A stretch of DNA of 64,000 nucleotides. Origin: Pelomonas sp. V22. Lineage in GTDB: Bacteria; Pseudomonadota; Gammaproteobacteria; Burkholderiales; Burkholderiaceae_C. The notes beneath the pieces were generated by a model. That model was not told the origin of the DNA. It made no database searches and saw nothing but the letters and a program-made list of their open reading frames with translations. The position numbers and the translations under genes are program-made. Of the stretch, positions 1 to 8,279 are shown piece after piece. The stretch covers positions 124,001 through 188,000 of the forward strand of contig NZ_JAGIXS010000004.1 in NCBI RefSeq assembly GCF_030014915.1, read 5' to 3'. Each line of letters begins with the position of its first letter. The stretch's first letter is position 1.

Positions 1-36
1 TTTTTATGAGCGTAGTAAAAGTTGACGATCGGCACC

Positions 37-255
37 TCACTGGGATCGATAGTCATTGAGGTCGAACGGCTTTCGCGGATCGTCGGGCATGGCGAAGTAG
101 AGGACCACGTACACAAGAACCGGGAAGCCGGTGAACAGAACGGCGGCCACGGTGAGGATGCGCAGCATGCGTTTTTCCCATTCCAGGTATTCGGCGATGC
201 CGCCGCACACGCCGCCGAAGACGCGGTCATTCGACTTGTGAAGCTTGGGGTCCAT
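37..255 (-). CDS. PspC-domain small membrane protein
   Basis: A 72-residue protein consisting of one PspC domain. It has the family pattern NDRVFGGVCGGIAEYLEW followed by a hydrophobic membrane segment (about residues 33-60) and a short charged tail. Family knowledge: PspC-type proteins sit in the inner membrane and take part in phage-shock or envelope-stress signalling. No pspA or pspB is visible here, so this is a stand-alone member. The reading frame stays open upstream to 330, but the ATG at 255 has a strong GGGGGAGGAGAG ribosome site directly before it and matches the normal start of the family. The gene lies downstream of the frameshifted quinone reductase and may overlap its reconstructed end. 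Confidence 0.85.
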   Translation of the reverse strand: MDPKLHKSNDRVFGGVCGGIAEYLEWEKRMLRILTVAAVLFTGFPVLVYVVLYFAMPDDPRKPFDLNDYRSQ

Positions 256-935
256 GGCCTCTCCTCCCCCGCTGAGTTCTTGATTGATTCGTTCCGCGAT
301 TAACCTCAATTTGAGGTGCGCCATTTTCAATCCCTGAAAGTGGCCCGTAAACCCCCTTGCGCCCCAACGCCCTCAACTTGACGCAATGCCTCTCCACGCC
401 CTCTTCGACCAGGTTCCCCACCATGCCGACCAAGGTCTCGCGCACCGGCGCAATGCCGACGAAGCCGAGGATGTTGCGCTCCAGGGACTTGATGCTGTGC
501 GCCATGAAGTAGAAGCGGTACAGCAGGGGCCGGCATGCCCATGGTGCAGACGATGCGCGCCGAACGGCCCTTGAGACCCTTGCGGCCAAACGGATTGCCG
601 CCCTCGGCCTTGAAGGCAAAGCCCGGTCGCGCCACCTGCTCCAGGAAACCCTTCAGCAGCGCCGGCATGTCGCCGAGCCAAAGCGGGAAGACCAGCACCA
701 GATGCTGGGCCCAGGCGATGTCCTGCTGCGCCTGCACCAGACTCGCCGGCAGCAGGCCCTTTTCCCAATCGGCCTGCGAGCGCAGCAGCGGAAAGTCCAG
801 CGCCGCCAACTCGACACGCCGCACCTCATGCCCGGCCGTCTGTGCACCCTCCACATAGTGATCGGCCAGGACATGACAAAGGCGCCGGGCCTCCGGCTCG
901 GGATGGCCCTGAATGACCAGGATCCGCTTGCCCAT
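227..935 (-). pseudogene. Frameshifted NAD(P)H-quinone oxidoreductase (flavodoxin fold)
   Basis: The first part (ATG at 935) reads as an NQO1/KefF-like flavodoxin-fold oxidoreductase. It starts GKRILVIQGHPEP and contains VLVFPLWLGDMPALLKGFLEQV and a GMPA segment, all typical of FMN-dependent quinone reductases. After GMPA the frame turns into low-complexity sequence and stops at 327. The missing C-terminal half (YRFYFMAHSIKSLERNILGF and following) is intact in the next frame and runs to a stop at 227. One extra C in the four-base run at 526-529 explains the shift. Either the gene is inactivated, or the base is a sequencing or assembly error. The start codon overlaps the stop of the upstream gene (TGATG), so it was the last gene of that operon. 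The true C-terminus is uncertain because the restored frame overlaps pspC. Confidence 0.75.
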
Positions 936-1360
936 CACTCCAGCACCAGCACGACCTTGACTGTGGCATCGACGGCCGACTTCTCGATGTAGCCGATCGC
1001 ATCCGGGTTGGCAGCGACAAACTTCTTCACCTCAGCGGCACTCGGGATCTCCTTTGGCGGCGTGGCCTTGCCGGAGAAGGTCAAGCGTGACCAGGCAGCC
1101 TTGACCTGAGCCGCGCTCTTTCCCGCAGCCTTGCTGTAGAACTGCTCGCGCACGCCGCTGCTGTCTGGCAGGTCAGCCGGCGCGGCAGTGGCGCCGCTGG
1201 GCAGAGTCGTGCTGCGGCCCATGAAGATGGCGGCCGCCTGGTCCGCAGTGAGCGCCGTCATCGGGCTCTTGGGGCTGACGATCACGGCCACCTGCGACCA
1301 GGCAAGGCCTGGCACAGCCAGCATCAGAGGCAACACAAGGCGCTTGAAGATTGGTTTCAT
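935..1360 (-). CDS. PstS-like periplasmic phosphate-binding family protein
   Basis: 141 residues with a Sec signal peptide (MKPIFKRLVLPLMLAVPGLAWS). The mature protein resembles one lobe of PstS-type solute-binding proteins: VAVIVSPKSPMTALTADQAAAIF, then an IFMGR segment, and a C-terminal PDAIGYIEKSAVD. Full-length PstS is more than 300 residues, so this is the short stand-alone form often found beside an outer-membrane porin rather than beside pstCAB. Here the porin-like gene ends 12 bp upstream, and the TGATG overlap couples the gene to the following oxidoreductase. Actual phosphate binding is not established for this short form. The family assignment is good; the ligand is inference. Confidence 0.75.
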   Translation of the reverse strand: MKPIFKRLVLPLMLAVPGLAWSQVAVIVSPKSPMTALTADQAAAIFMGRSTTLPSGATAAPADLPDSSGVREQFYSKAAGKSAAQVKAAWSRLTFSGKATPPKEIPSAAEVKKFVAANPDAIGYIEKSAVDATVKVVLVLE

Positions 1361-1372
1361 GATGGGCCCGTT

Positions 1373-2524
1373 TCAGAAGACGAAGTCGTAGCTGGCGCTG
1401 ATCAGCTTGGCGCTGCCTGCAAAGGGAGCGGCGCCTCGATCGCTGACCTTGTCGAACTGCAGCTTGAGCGCGCCCCCCTTGTGCAATTCATAGCGCAGGG
1501 CCAGCAGGACGCCGCGATCGCGCACGGGCTCGTAGTCGGCCGGATAGGGCGTGGTCTCGCGGTACTCGCTGGCGCCGCCGGTCAGGGTGAAGCCACCCAA
1601 CCGGTAGCCAGCGGTCAACAGATAGAAGCTGGCCTTGTAGCCAAGCCCCGCTCGGTCGCTGCTGCCAAACTCGCTGCGTAGCACCCAATTGCCAATGTCG
1701 CCATTGAGGGCCAGGCCAAGGAAGCTCTGGTTGACACGGGTCTTGCCCGACAGCAGGGTCTGCACAACGCCGCTGTCGTGATCGGTCTGCTGGAAACGCG
1801 AGCGGGTGTAGCTCAGGCGGCCGGTAAACCATTCGCGGCTGAACTCGAAGGCCACGCCGGCAATCCCACTCCACTTGATGTCCACAGGATCGTCACTGAC
1901 CAGGCGTGAGTAGGGGTTCTTGCGGCTGTTCTCGGTACCGAACAGGAATTCACTGCGCAGCGACCAGTCGCCCACATCCTTGACCCAGCTCAGGCTGGCG
2001 CCGTTGTAGTTGACGACGTCCCAGCCATAGACATCGGGGCTGGGCCGGATGGTGTTGTACGCATAGCCGATGTCCTGGAAGTCGGAGTAGTAGTACAGCG
2101 GCAGTCGCTTGCGGCCGAGCTGCAGGGTCCAGTCCGGATTGATCTTGTAGCTGAGGTAGGCCCATTCGAGATTGAGGTGCTGTTCGTCCAGCGCGCGGCT
2201 GGTGATCTGCACCGTGGCCGACCAGTCGCTGCTCAGCTTGGCCTGGCCTTGCACACCCAGCCGGCTTTCCGGCTTGCCGCTGAGGCTGGTGGTGTAGGCG
2301 CCGCCATGCCCCCAATCGGCAATGGCGCGTGTGCAGGGCCCGTTGAAGGCCGAGGCCATGGCGGCATTGGTTTCGCAGGCGCCTGAAGTCTGGCCCAGGG
2401 CGAGCGTCCCGAAACCGGAGACACTGAACTCCTGCGCCTGTGCCGGCAGACCGGCGAGCGCGACAGCCAAGAGCGCAAAGCCCCGGACCATTGTTGATGA
2501 AATGGCTTGAGGGCGAGGCTGCAT
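1373..2524 (-). CDS. Outer-membrane beta-barrel (porin-like) protein
   Basis: 383 residues with a signal peptide ending near AQAQ (about residue 30), then alternating aromatic and polar strands typical of a beta barrel (for example WTLQLGRKRLPLYYY). It ends in phenylalanine (SASYDFVF), the usual recognition signal for outer-membrane assembly. I do not recognise a closer family; it resembles the hypothetical porins paired with short PstS-like proteins. The start at 2524 has an AGGAG ribosome site (GTTTAGGAGACCAGG). An internal Met at residue 12 would leave a more compact signal peptide. It heads the operon with the binding protein and the oxidoreductase. The 185 bp upstream (2525-2709) holds no gene. 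Confidence 0.75.
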   Translation of the reverse strand: MQPRPQAISSTMVRGFALLAVALAGLPAQAQEFSVSGFGTLALGQTSGACETNAAMASAFNGPCTRAIADWGHGGAYTTSLSGKPESRLGVQGQAKLSSDWSATVQITSRALDEQHLNLEWAYLSYKINPDWTLQLGRKRLPLYYYSDFQDIGYAYNTIRPSPDVYGWDVVNYNGASLSWVKDVGDWSLRSEFLFGTENSRKNPYSRLVSDDPVDIKWSGIAGVAFEFSREWFTGRLSYTRSRFQQTDHDSGVVQTLLSGKTRVNQSFLGLALNGDIGNWVLRSEFGSSDRAGLGYKASFYLLTAGYRLGGFTLTGGASEYRETTPYPADYEPVRDRGVLLALRYELHKGGALKLQFDKVSDRGAAPFAGSAKLISASYDFVF

Positions 2525-2709
2525 CCTGGTCTCCTAAACGACGGGAGCGAAGCGATGCGCGCCACAGGGGCGCGGCACGGCCACGATAGGCGTGCAGGAC
2601 GTTTATAGCGGTCGTCTTCGTCGCCCTTCATTGATTTCCCGCAAGTCTTGCCGAGCCGGTGCGCACACGCCACAAGCCACGCCGCTCGCCGGCCAGATCC
2701 GGCGCAAGC

Positions 2710-5235
2710 TCACGCCGCCGCCGGATGCGCCGACTGCGCGGCCGCCTCCAGCCAGGCCGTGGCATTGGCCGCGTCCATGGGCCGCGAGAACATATAGCCC
2801 TGGCCATAGCCGCAGTGCAGCGCATGCAGGATCTCGCATTGGTCCTTCTCCTCGATGCCCTCGGCCACAACCAGCATGCCCATGGTGTCGGCCAGGTTGA
2901 TCACCGTGGTGACCAGGGCCGAGAGCTCGCGGCGCTTGCACAGGTCGGTGATGAAGGAGCGGTCGATCTTCAGCACGTCGAAGGGCAGCTCGCTCAGGTA
3001 GCTGAGCGAGGAATAGCCGGTGCCAAAGTCGTCCATGCAGAGCAGGAAGCCCTGCTCCTTCAGGCGCGGCAAGAGGCCGAAGGCCACGTCCTGGTTGGCG
3101 ATGACCGAGCTCTCGGTCACTTCGATGCGGATGTCGCCGACCAGCAGGCCCATGCGCGAGCGCAGCTCGGCAAAGCGCTCGACCAGGTCGGCATCGCGCA
3201 GCTGCACGCCCGAGACGTTGACGCTCACATACCAGCCCTCCTTCCATTGCCCGGCGCGGCGCCAGGCCGCCACCTGGCGCATCGTGCCCTCCATGACCTG
3301 CAGGCCGATCTCGTTGATCAGGCCGTTTTCCTCGGCCACCGGGATGAAGTCGCCGGGGCCAATGAAGCCGCGTTGCGCATGCTCCCAGCGCACCAGGGCC
3401 TCGAAGCCGGCATGGCTCATGCCGTCCAGCTGCACGATGGGCTGGAAAAAGGGCTTGAACTCCTGGCGCTCGATGGCGCCACGCATGTCGGACTCGATGC
3501 GGAAGCGCTGCTCGGCCGCCTGCCGCATGGCCGGCTCGAACACCTCGAAGCGCGCCCGGCCTCGATGCTTGGCGCGGTGCAGGGCCAGGTCGGCGTCGCG
3601 TATCACTTCCTCGGGGCGGCGGTACTGCTCGTCGATCACCACCATGCCAATGCTGGCCGTGATGCTGAGCGTGCGGCCATCAAGCTGGATGGGCTCCTGC
3701 AGGCGCCGCAGCACGTCGCTGCCTAGCAAGGCCAGCTCGCCTTCCCCGCAAGCCTCGTGGACGACGACGAAGTACTCATCGCCGCCAAAGCGCGTGACTG
3801 TGCCGTGCGAGCCGAACAGTTCCGCCAGCCGCGCCGAGATCAGGCGCAGCAGCTCGTCGCCCTTGGAATGGCCCAGCGTGTCGTTGATCTGCTTGAAGCG
3901 GTCCAGGTCGACAAACAGGCCGCCATGGCTGAGCTGGGGCACGGCGGCAATCTCGTCGATGCTTTGCTGCAGGCGCTGGTCCAGCCATTTGCGGTTGGGC
4001 AGGCCGGTGACCGGGTCGTGGTGGGCGTCGTACTCGAGCTGCGCGCGCTGCGCCTCGCGGTCGCGCGCATGGCGGCGCTGCACGGCCGTGACCCAGGCCA
4101 GCGCATGAACAAGGTTGCCTACGGCAAACGCATAGCCGCCAAAGCCGCGCAGCGCGGTATCAGGCAGCACGATGGTCAAGGCCTGGATCCCGCCGCCCAG
4201 CATGTTGGCGCCCAGGCCCGCGAGAAACCAGGGATCGACCTGCTGGCGTGCCCGCAGCCTGCGCAGCAGCAGCGCGATGACGACGCCGGCCAGCAGCACG
4301 AGGGCGATGGAGGCGCTGCGGTACAGGCCCTCGAACTTGTAGGCCACGCCGAACATCAGGGCCACCACGGCCACCGGCGCGGCCAGCGCCAGGCGCTCGC
4401 GGCCACGCAGCTGCAGCGACTCCAGCGTGGCCAGGCCAATGCCCAGCGTCAGCAGGCTGACCGAGAGCCCATGCAGCTCGGGGAACCATCGCGGTGCCGG
4501 CCAGAACGCCCACCACTGCTGGGCGAGGCCGAAGTTCTGCAGCGACCAGAACACCAGCGTCGCCACATAGAAGGCATAGGCCAGCGAGAGCCGCGCCTCG
4601 CCGAGCACGCCCAGCTGCAGGCTGAGGAAGGGGATCAGCAGCAGCATGCCCATGAAGCCGGCCAGGGCCATCCAGTGCAGGCTGGTCTTGCGCTGCAGCT
4701 CTTCGCGCGGCATGAGCTCGAACCAGGCGCGCACCGCCTTGGCATCCTGGACGATCAGCAGCAGCGGCGAGTCGGCCGCTCGGCCTTCGATCGCGTGATG
4801 GGCCCAGGGGCTCAGGAGGCTGCCCGGCGGATTGGCCTGCGTGCGGCCGGCCACGCGCAAGCGAACACAGCCGCTCGCCTCGCGATAGGCGAGGCCGAAC
4901 AGCTCGACGATGGGGTCTTCGTCCACCACCACGCTGCCGGCCGGCGCCGAGCCTTCGAGCCTGAGCAGCTGCGCCGTGCGCTCGGCCAGCAGCGGCACCG
5001 GGGACGAGCCTTCGCACCAGCGGCTGGCGGCAAGTGCCTCCAGCAGCGCCGCATTGAACTGCTGATCACGCCCTTCCACATCGGGCCAGGAGGAGAGCTT
5101 GTAGGACTCAGCGGCCCGGCAGGGCAGGCAAAACAGGCAGGCCGCCAGCAGGCAGAACAGCCAACGCCAGGCGGGCCAGGGGCGGTTGGGGAGGCGCTGA
5201 AGCCGGGGGTTTCGATGCCGAATACTGCTGGTCAT
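2710..5235 (-). CDS. Membrane GGDEF-EAL protein (7TMR-DISM-like sensor)
   Basis: 841 residues. An N-terminal signal/membrane segment leads to a periplasmic region of about 150 residues, then roughly seven membrane helices (about 190-385) in the manner of 7TMR-DISM receptors. A GGDEF domain (about 410-570) and an EAL domain (about 585-830) follow. The GGDEF signature is RFGGDEYF, with Tyr in place of the last Phe. The inhibitory RxxD site upstream is missing (SHGT instead). The EAL domain has EALVRWEH, DDFGTGYSS and the KIDRSF segment of active c-di-GMP phosphodiesterases. A net phosphodiesterase or a dual enzyme is possible; the sequence favours an active EAL. A run of GCTGTG hexamers lies just upstream of the start. 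Confidence 0.9.
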   Translation of the reverse strand: MTSSIRHRNPRLQRLPNRPWPAWRWLFCLLAACLFCLPCRAAESYKLSSWPDVEGRDQQFNAALLEALAASRWCEGSSPVPLLAERTAQLLRLEGSAPAGSVVVDEDPIVELFGLAYREASGCVRLRVAGRTQANPPGSLLSPWAHHAIEGRAADSPLLLIVQDAKAVRAWFELMPREELQRKTSLHWMALAGFMGMLLLIPFLSLQLGVLGEARLSLAYAFYVATLVFWSLQNFGLAQQWWAFWPAPRWFPELHGLSVSLLTLGIGLATLESLQLRGRERLALAAPVAVVALMFGVAYKFEGLYRSASIALVLLAGVVIALLLRRLRARQQVDPWFLAGLGANMLGGGIQALTIVLPDTALRGFGGYAFAVGNLVHALAWVTAVQRRHARDREAQRAQLEYDAHHDPVTGLPNRKWLDQRLQQSIDEIAAVPQLSHGGLFVDLDRFKQINDTLGHSKGDELLRLISARLAELFGSHGTVTRFGGDEYFVVVHEACGEGELALLGSDVLRRLQEPIQLDGRTLSITASIGMVVIDEQYRRPEEVIRDADLALHRAKHRGRARFEVFEPAMRQAAEQRFRIESDMRGAIERQEFKPFFQPIVQLDGMSHAGFEALVRWEHAQRGFIGPGDFIPVAEENGLINEIGLQVMEGTMRQVAAWRRAGQWKEGWYVSVNVSGVQLRDADLVERFAELRSRMGLLVGDIRIEVTESSVIANQDVAFGLLPRLKEQGFLLCMDDFGTGYSSLSYLSELPFDVLKIDRSFITDLCKRRELSALVTTVINLADTMGMLVVAEGIEEKDQCEILHALHCGYGQGYMFSRPMDAANATAWLEAAAQSAHPAAA

Positions 5236-5254
5236 CGTCGTCCTGCTGCTGGTT

Positions 5255-5290
5255 GCTGTAGCTGTGGCTGTGGCTGTGGCTGTGGCCCTG
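5255..5290. repeat. Hexanucleotide tandem repeat (GCTGTG)
   Basis: Six consecutive 6-bp units, GCTGTA, four GCTGTG and GCCCTG, fill most of the 63-bp gap between the radical SAM gene stop and the GGDEF-EAL start. In the mRNA of the GGDEF-EAL gene they read as CACAGC units upstream of the start codon. They are not coding in either neighbour. Confidence 0.8.
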
Positions 5291-5298
5291 GCTGCAAG

Positions 5299-6867
5299 CT
5301 ACCCGCGGATCATCGCAAGCGAACGCTGTCGCTCGCCTGGGAATTGCACGGGCGTCTCGATGGCCATGCCGCTGCCCAGGTCGGGCTGCAAGTCTTCATG
5401 CAGCTCGCCTTCGGCATCGGTCACGCGGGTGGGTTCAAAGAAGGCCTGGTAGTGCGCCGCCAGCGCGATGCGCGGCTGGTAGAGCGTGCCCAGGGGCTCG
5501 CTGGGGCCGTAGTGCGTGCGCCGCGCCGTGGCCGGACCCAGATGAGCCTCACGTGCCGCCGTGGACAAGCGCGGCAACAGGCAGGCCAGGTCAGGGCCCA
5601 GCGCCGACAGCAGGTCCCGCGCCGGCAGCGTGCGGCGGTAGCGCCGCCACAGGCCCACCGCATGGCGGCGTGCTCGGGCAGCGCCGATCATGCAGAAGTC
5701 CATCTCGGCCAGCAGCTGGCAGACCTCATCGGGCGCGTCAAGGCTTTCGGTCAGCAACGAGCGGCCGTCCATGTCGCGCAGCTTGACGCCCGGCAGCAAG
5801 GCCTGCTCGGCCAGCAGGCGTTTGAACATCGGCGTGCCGAGCAGCGGGATGGCCAGGCTGACGAAGCTCGGCAGTGTGAGCGCCGGGTTGGCGGCGATGG
5901 CCTCGACCTCGGCCCGCAGCGCCGCCACAGGGCGCTCGCGCGGGTCGAAGATCAGGCCGTAGTGGAAGGTCATGCCGCTTTCGAGGCAGCGCGCGATGCG
6001 CTCGGCGCCGGGAAGGCGCAGGTTCTGCTTCTTGTCATAACGCCTCAATTGCTCGTCGTCCAGCGACTCCACGCCGCTGAAGAAGCCGATGCAGCCGCTC
6101 TGGCGCGCACGCTGCAGCCACTCATCCTTGATGAAGAAGTCCGAGGTGACCAGGGCCGCCCAGCCTTTTATGCGGCCGCCCTCATGGAATTCGCGCAGCA
6201 GCCCCATGCGTGCCTCCACCTCGCTGCGCGCGCCACCGAAGAAGTTCTGGTCCAGGAACATCACGCATTGCTTGCCCTGCAGCTGTTCCAGCTGGGCCCG
6301 CACCTGCCTCAGCGTCAGCGATTGATAGGGCCGGCCCTCGGCCGCCATCGCACAGAAGCTGCAGGCGAAGTTGCAGTTGCGGCTGGCCTCGGCATAGCCG
6401 ACCGGATGCCAGCGCGGCGCCAGGTCCAGCCTCGGCGTGACGGTCTCGGCGCGCAGCTCGGGGCCGTACAGGCCGGCCACCAGCTCGGCGAGCGCCTCCA
6501 CATCGCCATCGAGCACGATGTCGAAGTAGCGCGCACAGAGCCTCGGCAGCACGCGGGCCAGCGGGCCGCCCATCACCACCACCACGCCAGGGTTCAGGCT
6601 CTTGGCATAGGCGCAGAGCTGCTTCATGCGGTCCAGCGCGCTGTTGAGCCCGGTCAGCACCAGCAACTGCGGCCAGGCCAGGGTTTGCAGGTCTTCGAGC
6701 GGGCCGCTGCGGAACTCGCAATGGACCCGCAACTCGCAATGCGCCGGATCAAAGGCGCCGGCCAGCGCCAGCGGTGCGATCGACTGGGGGACGAAGAACG
6801 GATTGCCGCGCGCGCCGCGGTTGTTGTCGGAATAGCCGTTGACGATCTGGACCCTGAGCTTGCGCAT
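5299..6867 (-). CDS. Radical SAM protein with B12-binding-like N-terminal domain
   Basis: 522 residues. Residues 1-150 resemble the Rossmann-like cobalamin-binding domain of B12-dependent radical SAM enzymes (VVVVMGGPLARVLPRL), but I see no DxHxxG cobalamin motif. The radical SAM core carries C165-x3-C169-x2-C172 (CNFACSFC), the ligands of the [4Fe-4S] cluster that cleaves S-adenosylmethionine. The core continues with FLDQNFFGG and GVESLDDEQL. The C-terminal 150 residues are unassigned. The substrate is unknown. The gene starts 15 bp after the patatin-like gene, so the two are probably co-transcribed; a role in lipid modification is possible but is only inference from that pairing. Confidence 0.8.
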   Translation of the reverse strand: MRKLRVQIVNGYSDNNRGARGNPFFVPQSIAPLALAGAFDPAHCELRVHCEFRSGPLEDLQTLAWPQLLVLTGLNSALDRMKQLCAYAKSLNPGVVVVMGGPLARVLPRLCARYFDIVLDGDVEALAELVAGLYGPELRAETVTPRLDLAPRWHPVGYAEASRNCNFACSFCAMAAEGRPYQSLTLRQVRAQLEQLQGKQCVMFLDQNFFGGARSEVEARMGLLREFHEGGRIKGWAALVTSDFFIKDEWLQRARQSGCIGFFSGVESLDDEQLRRYDKKQNLRLPGAERIARCLESGMTFHYGLIFDPRERPVAALRAEVEAIAANPALTLPSFVSLAIPLLGTPMFKRLLAEQALLPGVKLRDMDGRSLLTESLDAPDEVCQLLAEMDFCMIGAARARRHAVGLWRRYRRTLPARDLLSALGPDLACLLPRLSTAAREAHLGPATARRTHYGPSEPLGTLYQPRIALAAHYQAFFEPTRVTDAEGELHEDLQPDLGSGMAIETPVQFPGERQRSLAMIRG

Positions 6868-6882
6868 GCCTGATCCCTGGGG

Positions 6883-8118
6883 CTAGACGAGCGGTGCCGC
6901 GCACATGCGCTGCCAGGCTGCCTTCGCGTCGGCGAAGCGCGGATAGCCGATCTCGCAGCAGCGCTGCTCGTCCCAATGCCCCTCATGAAGTTCGAAGTAA
7001 GCCCCAGCACGGCGGACAGGCTGGTTCTGGCTGTGGCCGGCGATCCAGTCACCGATCAGGGCATTGATCAGGGCCACGTCGGCATCGGCCGTGGCGGCAA
7101 TATCCAGCCTCGCCAGGCGGCCGAATTCGGCCACCGAGCCGAGGCCGGGCGGCGGCGCCCATTGCCCGTCACTGCGCAAGGGATGGATCAAGGGGCTGCA
7201 GCGGATGACGGGAGAATCCATCGTCTGGCCAGCAGCTGCCGGCACGGCACCGGTCAGCGAGAGATGGGCCAGGTAGCTGTCGGCATCCGGCGGCTCGCCG
7301 ATGATGGCCCGCGCCACCTTGACCAGGTCGCGCAGCAAGCCCGGCGTCTGCCTCTCGATGCGCAGTTCGGGCGCCGCTGGCGTCTCCTGCGACAGCAGCA
7401 TGCAATGCCCGGTGCCCAGCGACAGCACGCCGATGTCCTCGCGCGGAACGCCATTGCCGATGGCCTCGCTGACCGCCAGCTGCACCGGGTTGTTGAATCC
7501 GGTCAGCGCGCCGTCCCAGTAGCCGGGCGCCTGGCTGCCGGCGGGTCGTGAAAGGCCGGAGAACCAGTTCACTGGCGCATGGGTCGACAGGTCCACCGCT
7601 TCGGCCAGCGTGACGTGCCCGTCGTCGCGCGGGAAGTTCGCTGCCGGGCTGTCGGGCCTGCTGCGCAGCAGCTTGGCGCGGTCGTACTGGTAGTCGTAGC
7701 CGACGATCAGCAGGGCGGGCAGCGTGTTGTCGCGGCCCAGTTCGATCAGCTTTTGCTGCCCCACCGGGGCCAGCGTGCTTTCAATGAACTGCTTCTTGCT
7801 GCGAGGGTCGAATCGGGTGCCGAGCTGGCCGCCGCTGAGCACCGAGATCCAGCGCTGCCAGAACGGCAGCCGGTTGAAGAAGCGCTTGCGATTGGCCTCG
7901 GTGCCGAACTTCTCGATGATGTCGCCAGGGCTCTTGTCGTTGGCGAGCGCGGCCAGAACGAATGAACCGCCCGAGGTGGCGGCCGCGAGCTGGAAGTGGC
8001 TGAGGACCTTGCGGCCCGGCGTGTGCGCGCCGAACAGTGCGGCCAGTGCCTTCGCCTGTATGAGGCAAAACGTGCCCCCACCGTCCAGACTGAGGATGCG
8101 GTAGGGCTTGTGGGTCAA
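6883..8118 (-). CDS. Patatin-like phospholipase
   Basis: 411 residues with patatin features. There is an N-terminal ILSLDGGGTF oxyanion-loop region, a nucleophile elbow AATSGGS (Ser in place, first Gly of GxSxG replaced by Ala), and a YWDGALTGFNNP segment that supplies the catalytic Asp of the Ser-Asp dyad. Such enzymes hydrolyse acyl ester bonds in phospholipids. No signal peptide or membrane helix is seen, so it should be cytosolic or peripheral. The start codon is TTG: the catalytic DGGG lies at residues 14-17, no ATG is available in frame upstream of it, and a GGAAGGAG ribosome site stands seven bases before the TTG. The upstream gap (8119-8279) contains a 12-bp perfect palindrome at 8137-8148. 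A CBASS effector role is not supported by the neighbours. Confidence 0.8.
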   Translation of the reverse strand: MTHKPYRILSLDGGGTFCLIQAKALAALFGAHTPGRKVLSHFQLAAATSGGSFVLAALANDKSPGDIIEKFGTEANRKRFFNRLPFWQRWISVLSGGQLGTRFDPRSKKQFIESTLAPVGQQKLIELGRDNTLPALLIVGYDYQYDRAKLLRSRPDSPAANFPRDDGHVTLAEAVDLSTHAPVNWFSGLSRPAGSQAPGYWDGALTGFNNPVQLAVSEAIGNGVPREDIGVLSLGTGHCMLLSQETPAAPELRIERQTPGLLRDLVKVARAIIGEPPDADSYLAHLSLTGAVPAAAGQTMDSPVIRCSPLIHPLRSDGQWAPPPGLGSVAEFGRLARLDIAATADADVALINALIGDWIAGHSQNQPVRRAGAYFELHEGHWDEQRCCEIGYPRFADAKAAWQRMCAAPLV

Positions 8119-8136
8119 GGCGGGACTCCTTCCTTG

Positions 8137-8148
8137 CTCCGTACGGAG
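8137..8148. promoter_or_regulatory. 12-bp perfect palindrome upstream of patatin gene
   Basis: CTCCGTACGGAG is self-complementary and sits about 20 bp upstream of the TTG start of the patatin-like gene, beside its ribosome site. It could be a regulator site or a small RNA hairpin. A 12-bp palindrome in GC-rich DNA is not rare enough to be convincing alone. Confidence 0.3.
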
Positions 8149-8279
8149 GCGGCCGCCGGCACGGCAGGCACGGGCCGATTTACCTCCAATCGGAAGACAA
8201 GGTCAAGGCAATGCGCGCGTTTGACCAACCTGTCGTGGCGCGGCAGGCACGGCCTGACCCCATCGCAGCACCCGTTCGT

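Noticed and set aside
3757-6873. A 1038-codon open frame on the plus strand
   Set aside because: It lies opposite the GGDEF-EAL and radical SAM genes, has no recognisable domain, and has the Gln/His/Ala/Arg-rich composition of antisense frames in GC-rich DNA.
6883-8118. Patatin protein as a CBASS defence effector
   Set aside because: No nucleotide cyclase, ubiquitin-like or TRIP13/HORMA gene is adjacent. The neighbours are a radical SAM enzyme and a chitinase.
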